64,000 bases of DNA, taken from the NCBI GenBank assembly GCA_030431975.1, contig JAUIHP010000005.1, positions 1 to 64,000 of the forward strand, read 5' to 3'. Below, one piece after another: positions 20,784 through 28,595 of this stretch (its first letter is position 1; each line of letters begins with the position of its first letter). The stretch is from a bacterium (GTDB lineage Bacteria > Eisenbacteria > RBG-16-71-46 > CAIMUX01). The position numbers and the translations under genes are program-made. The notes under the pieces are model-generated. The model saw only the letters and a list, made by a program, of their open reading frames with translations, did not search any database and had not been told where the DNA came from.

Positions 20784-21749
20784 GTGGAAACCACTTTCCC
20801 GTGCCCCAAGTGCCGCTCCATTCTGCGAACCCAGTATCTGTCCCCAGGTGAGCTTGCACAGTGCAAGGCCTGCGGAGACCTGGTGCCTGTTCCCGAGACT
20901 TCCATTGCGCCGGATCCTGACTCGAATGCACCGGGGTCGAGTGAATCGGGCTCGGCCGGCGGGCCGCCGGGTGCGGTCCCTCCGCCCCTTCCCCAGTTTC
21001 TGGCCGGAGATGGCGCGAAGTGGACGACTTCACATGAGTTTCGAATCGGCCCCCTGATTTCCCAGACCCTGCGAGAGTCCTTCCTTCAGTTTCACCGGTA
21101 CGCCCCCCTCGCGGCGATCGCGGTGCTTCCGTCCATCCTCGGACTGATTCTCGGGATCGCCGGCAACGAAGGACTCGCCACGTTCTTCATCGACGGCTTG
21201 GGGCAGTGGCTCTCAAACGTCTTCAACGCGCTGTCGAGCGCTGCGATCATCTCCGCGACCTACCGACGGCTTCAGGGAAAGCCCGTGTCTCTCGGAAGTG
21301 CCTTCGCCGACGGTATGAGTCATTGGCTCTCCTACTTCTTCCTACTCATACTGGTCGGCCTGGTCGTCTTCTTCGCGTCGCTCATCCTGCTGCTGCCGGG
21401 AATCTACGCCATCCTCACGTTGGCGGTAGCAGGTCCAGCCCTGGTGCTCGAAGACTACGGAGTCACCGAGTCCATGCAACGCAGTTCGGAACTCGTCTCC
21501 GGTTACCGGTGGAAGCTGCTCGGTTTCTATACCGCCCTCTGGTTCCTCGGTGTTCTCTTCTTCATCATCTTCGCCGTCCTCGTTTTCTCTGAGGAAGCGA
21601 CCTTCTCGTTGATGGAGACGTTCTTCGTCATCCTGTTCACTGTGGTTGCGCAGATCCTGGCCAACGTTTCGGCCACCGTGGTCTACAAGGAACTGCGGGC
21701 GGCTCACGGAGACTTCGATCAGACGGAACTGATTTCCGTTTTCGAATAG
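20784..21749 (+). CDS. Zinc-ribbon plus multi-helix membrane protein
   Basis: This 321-residue protein starts at GTG 20784 with GGAG 6 bases upstream. The N-terminus holds two Cys pairs (CPKC at 7-10, CKAC at about 30-33), a zinc-ribbon-like module. A Gly/Pro/Ser linker follows, then six or so hydrophobic helices from about residue 105. The membrane part (VLPSILGLILGIAG, LILLLPGIYAILTLAVAGP, ALVLEDYGVTESMQRSSELV) resembles the uncharacterised DUF975 / glycerophosphodiester-phosphodiesterase membrane-domain type. A cytoplasmic zinc ribbon on such a domain suggests a regulatory or scaffolding role, but this is only inference. Confidence 0.65.
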   Translation: METTFPCPKCRSILRTQYLSPGELAQCKACGDLVPVPETSIAPDPDSNAPGSSESGSAGGPPGAVPPPLPQFLAGDGAKWTTSHEFRIGPLISQTLRESFLQFHRYAPLAAIAVLPSILGLILGIAGNEGLATFFIDGLGQWLSNVFNALSSAAIISATYRRLQGKPVSLGSAFADGMSHWLSYFFLLILVGLVVFFASLILLLPGIYAILTLAVAGPALVLEDYGVTESMQRSSELVSGYRWKLLGFYTALWFLGVLFFIIFAVLVFSEEATFSLMETFFVILFTVVAQILANVSATVVYKELRAAHGDFDQTELISVFE

Positions 21750-21762
21750 CCGGCTTTTTCTC

Positions 21763-21768
21763 TATAAT
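21763..21768 (+). promoter_or_regulatory. -10 element of the ABC-F leader transcript
   Basis: A perfect TATAAT lies 14 bases after the preceding gene's stop. The -35 position 17 bases upstream (TTTCGA) is a weak match. Transcription would start near 21775 and produce a leader of about 115 bases before the ABC-F start. Confidence 0.5.
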
Positions 21769-21770
21769 CA

Positions 21771-21890
21771 CGGTTCACCCCAAACGGAGGAGCGACATGA
21801 AGAACTGATCCGATTTCCGCGACCATTCACCCCCGATCACCCTCGGGCTCACCGTGAACCGGCTGTCGCCAAAACGGATCAGGAGTCTTT
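21771..21890 (+). promoter_or_regulatory. Candidate ribosome-sensing attenuator leader of the ABC-F gene
   Basis: CTGATCCG at 21805-21812, which begins in the last leader codon and covers its stop, is the exact complement of CGGATCAG at 21875-21882. The latter contains the first two bases of the ABC-F ribosome binding site AGGAG (21881-21885). A second hairpin, CCCGA/TCGGG (21832-21836 / 21843-21847), lies inside. A third complement, CGGTTCAC (21771-21778) with GTGAACCG (21854-21861), crosses the first and could form only on read-through transcripts. A ribosome stalled on the leader ORF would block the first helix and free the ABC-F start. Structure was assessed by eye, not folded. Confidence 0.45.
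21797..21808 (+). CDS. Three-codon leader ORF (Met-Lys-Asn-stop)
   Basis: ATG AAG AAC TGA is preceded by GGAGGAG (21786-21792), as strong a ribosome binding site as any in the window, with 4 bases of spacing. It is far too short to be a functional protein, so the likely role is to place a ribosome on the leader mRNA upstream of the ABC-F gene. Whether it is translated is untested. Confidence 0.45.
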   Translation: MKN

Positions 21891-23450
21891 ATGTCCGGTA
21901 CTTCCGGCCTCTCCGCGTCTTCAACGCTCGTTGCCGACTCGATTCACATTTCCGTTCCCGGCGGGCGAACGCTCGTCGACAGGATCTCGCTCGCTCTGAA
22001 TCCCGGCGACAAGCTGGGAGTCATTGGAGCGGAGGGAACGGGCAAGTCCTCCCTGCTTGCGGCCCTGGCTGGGCAAATGCCGAAAGGTCTGCGCGCATCC
22101 GGTCGTGTGGAGCGTCCGCCACAGGTCGCTCTGCTCGAACAGACGCTGGAGGAGGGCTGGCAGTCCCATTCCGTGGTCGAGTTCCTGCTTCTGGACACTC
22201 CCGGGACAGAGATTCCCCTCGAACGGTGGAATACACTTCAGGACTCCGTTGCTTCGATCATCGAAGTCGGGCTCGACCCCGCATGGATCCATGAGGAAGA
22301 CCGTCCGCTTCACACCCTGAGCGGTGGCGAACGGGTGCGCCTTCGCATAGCCAAACTCCTGCAATCCCAGCCGGATCTTTGGCTGCTGGACGAACCGACG
22401 AACGATCTCGATATTCCGACTCTCGAGTGGCTGGAGGGCTTTCTGCTGCGGACGGAGAGTCCGGTCGCGTTCATCTCTCACGACGAAACGCTTCTCGATC
22501 GGTGCGCCAACCGCATTCTCTACTTCCAGCGTCTGGTCTACACCGATCGGACGGAGGTACGACTCGAGTCGATGGGGTACCTGGAGTTCGTCGGCACCCG
22601 CGCCCGACAGATCGAGAAGCAGGAACAGGAAGCGGCCAACCAACGACGCGAACGCGCGCGGGCCGAGCGCGTGCTTCGTGAGCACAAGTCGCGCGTGCAG
22701 TCGGCGCAGGAGAAGATCAAGGACTCGTCCGCCCGGCGCTTGCTCAACAAGAAGATGAAGGTCATTACGACTCGCGAAGCCAAGCTCGAACGCAACCCGA
22801 CGATCGAGAGACCCGAGGACGTCGAAGCCATCCAAATCGACTTTCCCAACGCCTGCAGGACACCGGAAGGAAAGACGGTATTGCAGTTCGAACTCCCGAC
22901 TCTCTCAGCGGGGCCGAAGACGCTGGCTCGGGACATCCGGCTGAGAATCCGAGGTCCGGAGAAGGTCGCCATTATCGGCCGGAACGGAGCGGGCAAGACG
23001 ACGCTGGTCCGGGCAATTGCGGAACACCTGCGTGCTGCCGGTAGCGAGTTCGGGTACTTCCCCCAGGAGCATGACGAAGAGCTGACGGATCCGAACCGGA
23101 GAGCCATCGACTATGTCGTCCATCCGGAGCGCGGCGTGGACATGACCATGGCCGGGATTCTCATGGCGCGTCTCAACATCGCGCGGGATGAAGTCGTGCT
23201 TCCCGTGAAGGAACTGAGCGGAGGGCAGCGGGCAAAGATCGTCTTGTTGCGGATTCTCAGCGGATCGGGGTTTCTGCTCTTGGACGAGCCGACGCGGAAC
23301 TTGTCACCTCTTTCGAACCGGGTTTTGCGGAGGGCGTTTCGCGATCATCCGGGCGCCCTGTTGGCGGTGACGCATGATCGGGCGTTTGTTTCGGAGGTGG
23401 CGGACCGGGTGCTGGAGTTGACACCGGAAGGTCTTTCCCCCCTGCACTGA
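21891..23450 (+). CDS. ABC-F family ATPase (ribosome-associated, possible antibiotic-resistance type)
   Basis: This 519-residue soluble protein has two ABC cassettes and no membrane segment. Cassette 1 has Walker A GAEGTGKSS (46-54), LSGGE (143-147) and LLDEPTNDLD. Cassette 2 has GRNGAGKTT (about 363-371), LSGGQ and the unusual DEPTRNLSPLS at 465-475. The roughly 80-residue charged linker between them (about 225-310, rich in Arg, Lys, Glu) is the P-site tRNA-contacting segment of ABC-F factors, which act on stalled or antibiotic-bound ribosomes. I recall the DEPTRNxSPLS wording from Lsa/Vml-like resistance members, which would make ribosome protection plausible. The upstream leader ORF fits that idea. 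Confidence 0.88.
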   Translation: MSGTSGLSASSTLVADSIHISVPGGRTLVDRISLALNPGDKLGVIGAEGTGKSSLLAALAGQMPKGLRASGRVERPPQVALLEQTLEEGWQSHSVVEFLLLDTPGTEIPLERWNTLQDSVASIIEVGLDPAWIHEEDRPLHTLSGGERVRLRIAKLLQSQPDLWLLDEPTNDLDIPTLEWLEGFLLRTESPVAFISHDETLLDRCANRILYFQRLVYTDRTEVRLESMGYLEFVGTRARQIEKQEQEAANQRRERARAERVLREHKSRVQSAQEKIKDSSARRLLNKKMKVITTREAKLERNPTIERPEDVEAIQIDFPNACRTPEGKTVLQFELPTLSAGPKTLARDIRLRIRGPEKVAIIGRNGAGKTTLVRAIAEHLRAAGSEFGYFPQEHDEELTDPNRRAIDYVVHPERGVDMTMAGILMARLNIARDEVVLPVKELSGGQRAKIVLLRILSGSGFLLLDEPTRNLSPLSNRVLRRAFRDHPGALLAVTHDRAFVSEVADRVLELTPEGLSPLH

Positions 23451-23640
23451 GACGAGTTCGCCTCGGAGTGGTTTCGTGGGGATTGGTTCCAGTTTCCTGG
23501 CAACTCTGTACGCCCTACCGCCGAAAAGGAATCTGTAGTCTGAGTACCCTGGCGCCTCCATTCGACGTGGAGCCACAATACCGTACACCGAACGACCGAG
23601 CCGGAGGGGCTTCGCCGTCCCGCCCCGACAGGAGTCCGTC

Positions 23641-24360
23641 ATGGCCTCGATCCTGACCTACGCCCACCTCGCCAACGCCGTCTACGAGGATGACCCCTCG
23701 GTCGAAGGCTGGGTCCGGGCGGACATGCAGTCCACCGTCTCGAGCCTTTGGGAAGGCGACGGATTTCAGGGCGCGGCCTTCAAGAATGCCGACGAGATCG
23801 TCTTCGCATTCAAAGGAACGGCCAACCTGCAGGACGTGGTCACGGACATCAAGCTCGGGGTCGGGATGAACACCGGCCAGTTCTATCAGGGATACCAGTT
23901 CGTCAAGCAGACCCAGATTCCCGAGGGGACGAAGGTGACGATCTGCGGCCATTCTTTGGGCGGCGCCATCGCGCAGATCGTCGGGAACCGGCGCCGGATG
24001 CGCTTCGTCACGTTCAACGCTCCCGGCGTCGGAATCGTTTCAAGAAACGTCGGCGAGATGGCGGCCACCGTGGCGACGGGAACGATGGCCCTGCGCACGG
24101 CAGGCGCCTTGGTCAGCGCGGTCCGGCATCCGGTCCAGGCCATGCACGATGTCGGATCGTTCTTCAACCGGGTCCAGGGCGTCAACTTCCGGGTCGGCAG
24201 CGATGTCGTCGGGAGCATCGGCGTTCACTACGGGGACGTCATCGAGTTGCGCTACTCCGGCGGCGCCATGGACCTGCTGGCCAAGCACAAGATGGATGCG
24301 GTCCTCACCGCTCTCGGCGAATCATCGTACGGGGGAATGCAACTCTCGGCCCTCGTCTGA
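23641..24360 (+). CDS. Class 3 (Rhizomucor-type) lipase domain protein
   Basis: This 239-residue alpha/beta hydrolase has the nucleophile elbow G103-H104-S105-L106-G107-G108 after a strand reading TKVTICGHS, and the preceding oxyanion-type segment IVFAFKGTANLQDVVTDI typical of lipase class 3. Asp and His of the triad are probably in the C-terminal third (for example the GVHYGDVIEL segment), which I cannot fix by eye. It has no signal peptide, so it is cytoplasmic or released by another route. The ATG has AGGAG 7 bases upstream. The 190-base gap before it has no recognised gene. Substrate unknown; monoacylglycerol or ester hydrolysis is the family activity. Confidence 0.82.
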   Translation: MASILTYAHLANAVYEDDPSVEGWVRADMQSTVSSLWEGDGFQGAAFKNADEIVFAFKGTANLQDVVTDIKLGVGMNTGQFYQGYQFVKQTQIPEGTKVTICGHSLGGAIAQIVGNRRRMRFVTFNAPGVGIVSRNVGEMAATVATGTMALRTAGALVSAVRHPVQAMHDVGSFFNRVQGVNFRVGSDVVGSIGVHYGDVIELRYSGGAMDLLAKHKMDAVLTALGESSYGGMQLSALV

Positions 24361-24397
24361 CCGCCGAGAGCCGAAGTTCACCGCCGTGGGCCGACAA

Positions 24398-25768
24398 CTA
24401 CCGGCGTGACCTCACCGTAAACGACAACACCGTCTCTGCGTCCGCCGCAACCGGAATGCGGAACTCCGCCGCCCGCGCATTCTTCTTCTGATGGGAATGC
24501 GACGCCTTGAGGATCTCCCAGTCGCCGTAGACGTCTTCCTCGACGACGACCTCGACGGCCTCTTCCTTCCGGTTACGCAGCTTGATCTGAACGTCCGTTT
24601 CCCAGATCCGGTCAGAGATCCGCCTCTGGTTCATCTCTGTCCGTTCACCGACGATGTCGAAAGCCTTGCCGATGCGAAGACGGACCTTTTCGTTTCGCGG
24701 TGTGTGGTCGATGGCGTCCTCACCGATGAACTGCAGCTGCCCGCGGGAATCCTTCTTGTACGCGCGAACCTTGCCGGCCGGTAGAGGCATGCCGAGCCCG
24801 CGCTCCTTGCGGTTCTCGGTTTCCAGAACGACGCTGACCTTGGTCGGGTCGCGGCGTCCGTTGTATTCGTAGATCTTCTTGACCGGAGCTTCCGTCGTCG
24901 GAAACAGCGAAACCTGCTTGGTCTCCCGATCGGCGATGGTGGTCGTTCGCTCGACGGTATAGAGGTGGTATTCGAAGAAGGTTTCCTCGGTGACCATGTC
25001 CGCGCTCATGGCCATGGCCGACCTCTCCATCATGCGCCGATTGGGCTGAGGAGTGTGCACCCGCTGGATGTCGCCGGCGATAAGCTGCAATTTGGCGTCG
25101 GGATACGTCGCGCCGGACGTGTTTTCGAGCGAGACCCAGGCCGACAACTCGATCTCGGTATCACTTTCGTTGGAGACGGCCACGTACTCGGCATGCCAGC
25201 TCATCCCTTCCGTCAGGTACGAGAGCTTGACCGGCGACTCGCCGGACTTGTCCGAGAGCAGGCGCCAGACCAGAGTCGGTCGGGTGCGAAGTCCTTCCGG
25301 CAACTCGGGCAGTCGCAGGTCCACGATCTCGGAACGTTGAACCAGACTCACGCTTCCCGACGATTCCTGCAAAACCAGGGCTCCGCCCTGAAAGGAAAGG
25401 AGTCGGCCGCTCTTGAGCTCGCCTTCCTTCAGCACGCACTCGATTTCCTGGTCGAGAAAGCGTTCGAGAATGCGGTCGGGCCCGGCGAGGTCGTACTGAA
25501 AGTTCTGCTCGAGCACCTGCAGGCCGCCCGAACCCGGTTCCAGGTGAACGGATGTCGGATCGATGAGCGCGGGCACGTCGGTGATCTCGACCTGGCCCTC
25601 TCCGCGGTCGACATCGACGCTTCGCTCGTCACTGACCAGGCCGAGATTGTTGTTGTAGACGGTCAGCCGAATCTTGCGGTCGGCGGCGTCAGCAGTGTTC
25701 ATGAGTGCCCCCATGGCGATGGGCAGGGCCGCGGCAAGACCCAATCCGAATCTCAAAGTTGGTTTCAT
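24398..25768 (-). CDS. DUF4139 domain protein, exported
   Basis: This 456-residue protein has a cleavable signal peptide (hydrophobic core at about 7-25, cleavage near ADA-AD). The mature part matches the DUF4139 family as I know it: an N-terminal beta-rich region (VYNNNLGLVSDERSVDV, TDVPALIDPTSVHL), a middle W-x-A-x-Y segment (YLTEGMSWHAEYVAVSN), and the C-terminal LPAGKVRAYKKD and GKAFDIVGER blocks. The family is widespread and mostly uncharacterised; it is often periplasmic or secreted. It ends 37 bases from the convergent lipase gene and is the last in a minus-strand run beginning at the Wzi-like gene. Confidence 0.8.
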   Translation of the reverse strand: MKPTLRFGLGLAAALPIAMGALMNTADAADRKIRLTVYNNNLGLVSDERSVDVDRGEGQVEITDVPALIDPTSVHLEPGSGGLQVLEQNFQYDLAGPDRILERFLDQEIECVLKEGELKSGRLLSFQGGALVLQESSGSVSLVQRSEIVDLRLPELPEGLRTRPTLVWRLLSDKSGESPVKLSYLTEGMSWHAEYVAVSNESDTEIELSAWVSLENTSGATYPDAKLQLIAGDIQRVHTPQPNRRMMERSAMAMSADMVTEETFFEYHLYTVERTTTIADRETKQVSLFPTTEAPVKKIYEYNGRRDPTKVSVVLETENRKERGLGMPLPAGKVRAYKKDSRGQLQFIGEDAIDHTPRNEKVRLRIGKAFDIVGERTEMNQRRISDRIWETDVQIKLRNRKEEAVEVVVEEDVYGDWEILKASHSHQKKNARAAEFRIPVAADAETVLSFTVRSRR

Positions 25769-25846
25769 TGTGATTCTCTCCTCTCTTCGGAGTGGACTGT
25801 AGCCGATCCGGCGGCCGCGTCCAGCAGCAACGCGCCGGCCGTCGGT

Positions 25847-25863
25847 GGCGCGCTGGGCGCGCC
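25847..25863 (-). terminator. Hairpin immediately after the Wzi-like gene
   Basis: GGCGCGC and GCGCGCC form a perfect 7-bp stem with a 3-base loop, directly abutting the stop codon on the minus strand. There is no T-tract, so termination efficiency is uncertain. Confidence 0.45.
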
Positions 25864-27438
25864 TTAACGGAGTGGATCGGGCAACCAGTTCACACTCAAC
25901 TGGAAGTAGTCCCCGGGCGCACCGGGGACCCGGCTGATGTCTTGGCCGTCCTCATCCATGTAAACCACGGAAAGGTCGATCCAGGTCCGCTCGTTCCATT
26001 GACGCTCCACCTTGAGCTCCCAGAACTGCCGCCGGAGGATGCTGCCGAGGTGATAGCCGAACGACTCCTCCCGGTACTCGAGGCGCAAGCGAGCCCGAGC
26101 CTTTGGTGTCGAAATCGCTCCATGCCAGGACACGGCATCACCGCCGATGGGGTGCCCCAGAGGCAAACCTTGGTAGGTGTAGTTGTCGTCTCCGTAAAGT
26201 GTGTGGTCATACCATCGGTTGTTGCCCGTCACCGTCTCCGTCGTTTCGTACTCGAATATCCATCCGGACCAACGCAGAAGGGCTCCGTACTGGTGTGCGA
26301 CGGCCGACGGGATGGGCGGATCGTTGATATCCTCGCCGGCGTACTCCCAGTAGACTTCGACCGCGTCCTGTCCGGGCTCACCGGCTCGCCGCTTCGACAT
26401 CATCCGACCTGAGTCCGGCGAGTCTGACGAATCCGACGAGTCCGCCGAGTCCGCCTTTCCTTCCGGCTCTTCGGCTTCACAGGACGTCCACTTCGCCAGT
26501 GGAAGTCGAACCCGCGCATCGAAGCTCGCCTTCTGGTCGCTGTCGCTGATGGGACGTTCCCCCCGCGTGTTTTCGTTCTGAGCCCAGTAGATGTCCCACA
26601 AGTCTCCCAACGACAGCTTTGAAGTGCGGCCCTCACCACCGAAGAGGATGGTCCGGGTCAGACCGACTTCCAGCCAGGGCCGGATCTGCCAGAGATACCG
26701 CTGTCCGAAGAAAAGAGGATCGTCGATCCGACGAGGACCGTCGTCATCCAGGAACGCCAGAAACGAAGAGCCGCTCCAAGTCGTGGAGCGTAGGCCGGGA
26801 ATGGGCACACCCATCGGCCGCTGGCTCCGCCAACGCAGCTGCCAGCGGGGCAATGAGGAACGGCCCAGTAGGATGCTGCCGCTCGTCCCGTTCCCCCAGA
26901 AAAGGGCAGACCGGCCCAGACCCACGTGGTGGCGTCGACCGGTCCAGGAGACCTCGAGTTCCTGCAGGTTCGACGGTTTGAAGCTGTCTTCGGGCTCGGC
27001 GAGACGGAAGCCGATTCCGACTCCCCACGCGTTTCGTTGCCACCGGCCCCGAGCATCCAAGGCAAAGAGGTTGTCGTCGGGGGCGACCAGGCCGTCCATC
27101 TCACGAACGAGGCGGTCCTCACGAGTCCTGCCCTGATGCTGCTGCAACCAGAAACCGCGGATGAGGAGTGGATACCCCTCGTCCCGATAGACTTCTCCGC
27201 ACTGTCCACGGAAGTCGAGATCGAGTCGGGTGTCGGTGAGGCCGAAGCTGCCGGGCCCGATCGGTAAGGACGCCGACGGCGCAACATCGGAAGCGGAAGC
27301 GACGTCGGAAGCGGAATCAAAATCTGAAGCGGAAGCGACGTCGTAATCGAAAGCCACGCCCGAAGCATGAACCGAGGCACCACAAGCCCCGAGGAAACCA
27401 ACGGCGCCGGAGAGAATCGCAAGTGCGCTGAGTGCCAT
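25864..27438 (-). CDS. Wzi-like capsule-assembly outer-membrane beta-barrel protein
   Basis: The 524-residue protein starts at ATG 27438 (MALSALAILSGAVGFLG), giving a signal peptide; a longer upstream frame runs through a terminator-like hairpin and is rejected. After a repetitive Ala/Ser/Asp-rich segment (about 33-60) the sequence alternates aromatic and polar residues in short strands and ends with a typical outer-membrane C-terminus. Segments such as WQRNAWGVGIGFRL, HHVGLGRSALFWGNG and QYGALLRWSGWIFEYE resemble the CapsuleWzi family, 18-stranded barrels that hold capsular polysaccharide at the surface. A Ser/Asp-rich loop (SADSSDSSDSPDSG) is unusual. It follows a sugar dehydrogenase and a polyprenyl-phosphate sugar transferase. 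Confidence 0.7.
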   Translation of the reverse strand: MALSALAILSGAVGFLGACGASVHASGVAFDYDVASASDFDSASDVASASDVAPSASLPIGPGSFGLTDTRLDLDFRGQCGEVYRDEGYPLLIRGFWLQQHQGRTREDRLVREMDGLVAPDDNLFALDARGRWQRNAWGVGIGFRLAEPEDSFKPSNLQELEVSWTGRRHHVGLGRSALFWGNGTSGSILLGRSSLPRWQLRWRSQRPMGVPIPGLRSTTWSGSSFLAFLDDDGPRRIDDPLFFGQRYLWQIRPWLEVGLTRTILFGGEGRTSKLSLGDLWDIYWAQNENTRGERPISDSDQKASFDARVRLPLAKWTSCEAEEPEGKADSADSSDSSDSPDSGRMMSKRRAGEPGQDAVEVYWEYAGEDINDPPIPSAVAHQYGALLRWSGWIFEYETTETVTGNNRWYDHTLYGDDNYTYQGLPLGHPIGGDAVSWHGAISTPKARARLRLEYREESFGYHLGSILRRQFWELKVERQWNERTWIDLSVVYMDEDGQDISRVPGAPGDYFQLSVNWLPDPLR

Positions 27439-27474
27439 TCTCGAAAGAGTCCCTCCGAACGAAGCGAAAGAACG

Positions 27475-27502
27475 AAGGCGAACCCCATAAGGAGTTCGCC
27501 TT
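27475..27502 (-). terminator. Hairpin terminator after the Gfo/Idh/MocA gene
   Basis: AAGGCGAAC pairs with GTTCGCCTT (9 bp, 10-base loop), 30 bases after the oxidoreductase stop. On the minus strand it is followed by CGTTCTTTCG, a weakly T-rich tail. Confidence 0.55.
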
Positions 27503-27531
27503 CCATCAAACCTCGGCGTCCGTCGCACGGA

Positions 27532-28557
27532 TCAGATCCAGGTCTTCACATCCTCGATCTTCTCCGGCCGTCCGGAGTTCTGCAAAGACCGTTCTGCCGC
27601 CTCCAGAACCTGCACGACGCGAAGGCCGTCTTCGCCGTCGGCGCGCGGCGACCGTTGATCGAGAATGGCCATGACGAAGTCATTGACCTCGGCCTGCAAC
27701 GGTTCAGACGACTCGATCTTCGGAGAGACGATGTCGCCCGTCCGGTAGGAAAGCTTGTACTCGCCGAAGGTATCGGGATCTTTGAAGTGAACGCCCTTGT
27801 CGAAGATCTTGACCGGCTCGAGATGCTCGGTGTCATCGTAGACCAGCATCTTCGCCGAACCGACGATCGTCGTGCGACGCAGCTTGGACGGCGCCAACCA
27901 CGAAACCTGGACGTGGGCGATGGCTCCGCTTCCGAAGCGGAGCGTCATGAAGGCGACGTCCGGGATGCCCTTTTGGACAAAGTCCTTGCCCGTGGCCGTG
28001 ACCTCGGTCGGAGCTTCTCCCAGCCAGTACATGATCATGGAAAGGTCGTGCGGCGCGAGGTCCCAGATCACGCTGTGATCCTTGGAGTGGAGCCCCAGAT
28101 TTACCCGGGTTGAGGAGATGTAGAAGGTCTCCCCCAGCTCACCCGCCTCCATGATCCCTTTGATCATCTCAACAGGCGGGCTGTACTCGAACGTGTGTCC
28201 GACTCCGACAACCAGCTTCTGCGCCTCGGCCAGGGTCAACAGGTTGACGGCCTGGTCGGTCGAACTCGTGAACGGCTTTTCGACGAAGACGTGCTTGCCG
28301 GCCAGGATGGCTTTGCGCGCCAGTTCGTAGTGCGTGTGAATCGGCGTCGCGATCATGACGCCGGACAGTTCCGGATCCGCAAGCATGTCGTCGAAACGCG
28401 GATAGGGAACCGCAGTCGGGTAGCGGCGCGTGATTCGCTCGATGGCCGCAGGGTCGATATCGCAGACGGTCACGCGCGTGCAGTTGCGATTCTCGATGAG
28501 ATTGCGGACGAGGTTCGGACCCCAGTAGCCTAGGCCAACGACTCCAATGGTACACAT
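27532..28557 (-). CDS. Gfo/Idh/MocA-family NAD(P)-dependent oxidoreductase
   Basis: From ATG 28557 (MCTIGVVGLGYWGPNLVRN) the protein is 341 residues. The N-terminal Rossmann fold shows GLGYWG and CDIDPAA. The catalytic-site motif FVEKPFT (EKP, about 93-99) is the signature of this family, followed by the alpha/beta C-terminal dimerisation domain. Relatives next to polysaccharide genes oxidise UDP- or free sugars (WlbA/WbpB type), so a nucleotide-sugar dehydrogenase role is likely but unproven. The frame is open for 77 codons upstream, where it overlaps the sugar transferase; those residues lack family similarity. It starts 38 bases after that gene, in the same operon. Confidence 0.87.
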   Translation of the reverse strand: MCTIGVVGLGYWGPNLVRNLIENRNCTRVTVCDIDPAAIERITRRYPTAVPYPRFDDMLADPELSGVMIATPIHTHYELARKAILAGKHVFVEKPFTSSTDQAVNLLTLAEAQKLVVGVGHTFEYSPPVEMIKGIMEAGELGETFYISSTRVNLGLHSKDHSVIWDLAPHDLSMIMYWLGEAPTEVTATGKDFVQKGIPDVAFMTLRFGSGAIAHVQVSWLAPSKLRRTTIVGSAKMLVYDDTEHLEPVKIFDKGVHFKDPDTFGEYKLSYRTGDIVSPKIESSEPLQAEVNDFVMAILDQRSPRADGEDGLRVVQVLEAAERSLQNSGRPEKIEDVKTWI

Positions 28558-28595
28558 GTTCGCGGAAGGTTCCTCCACAGCGGCTCGGGAATGAA

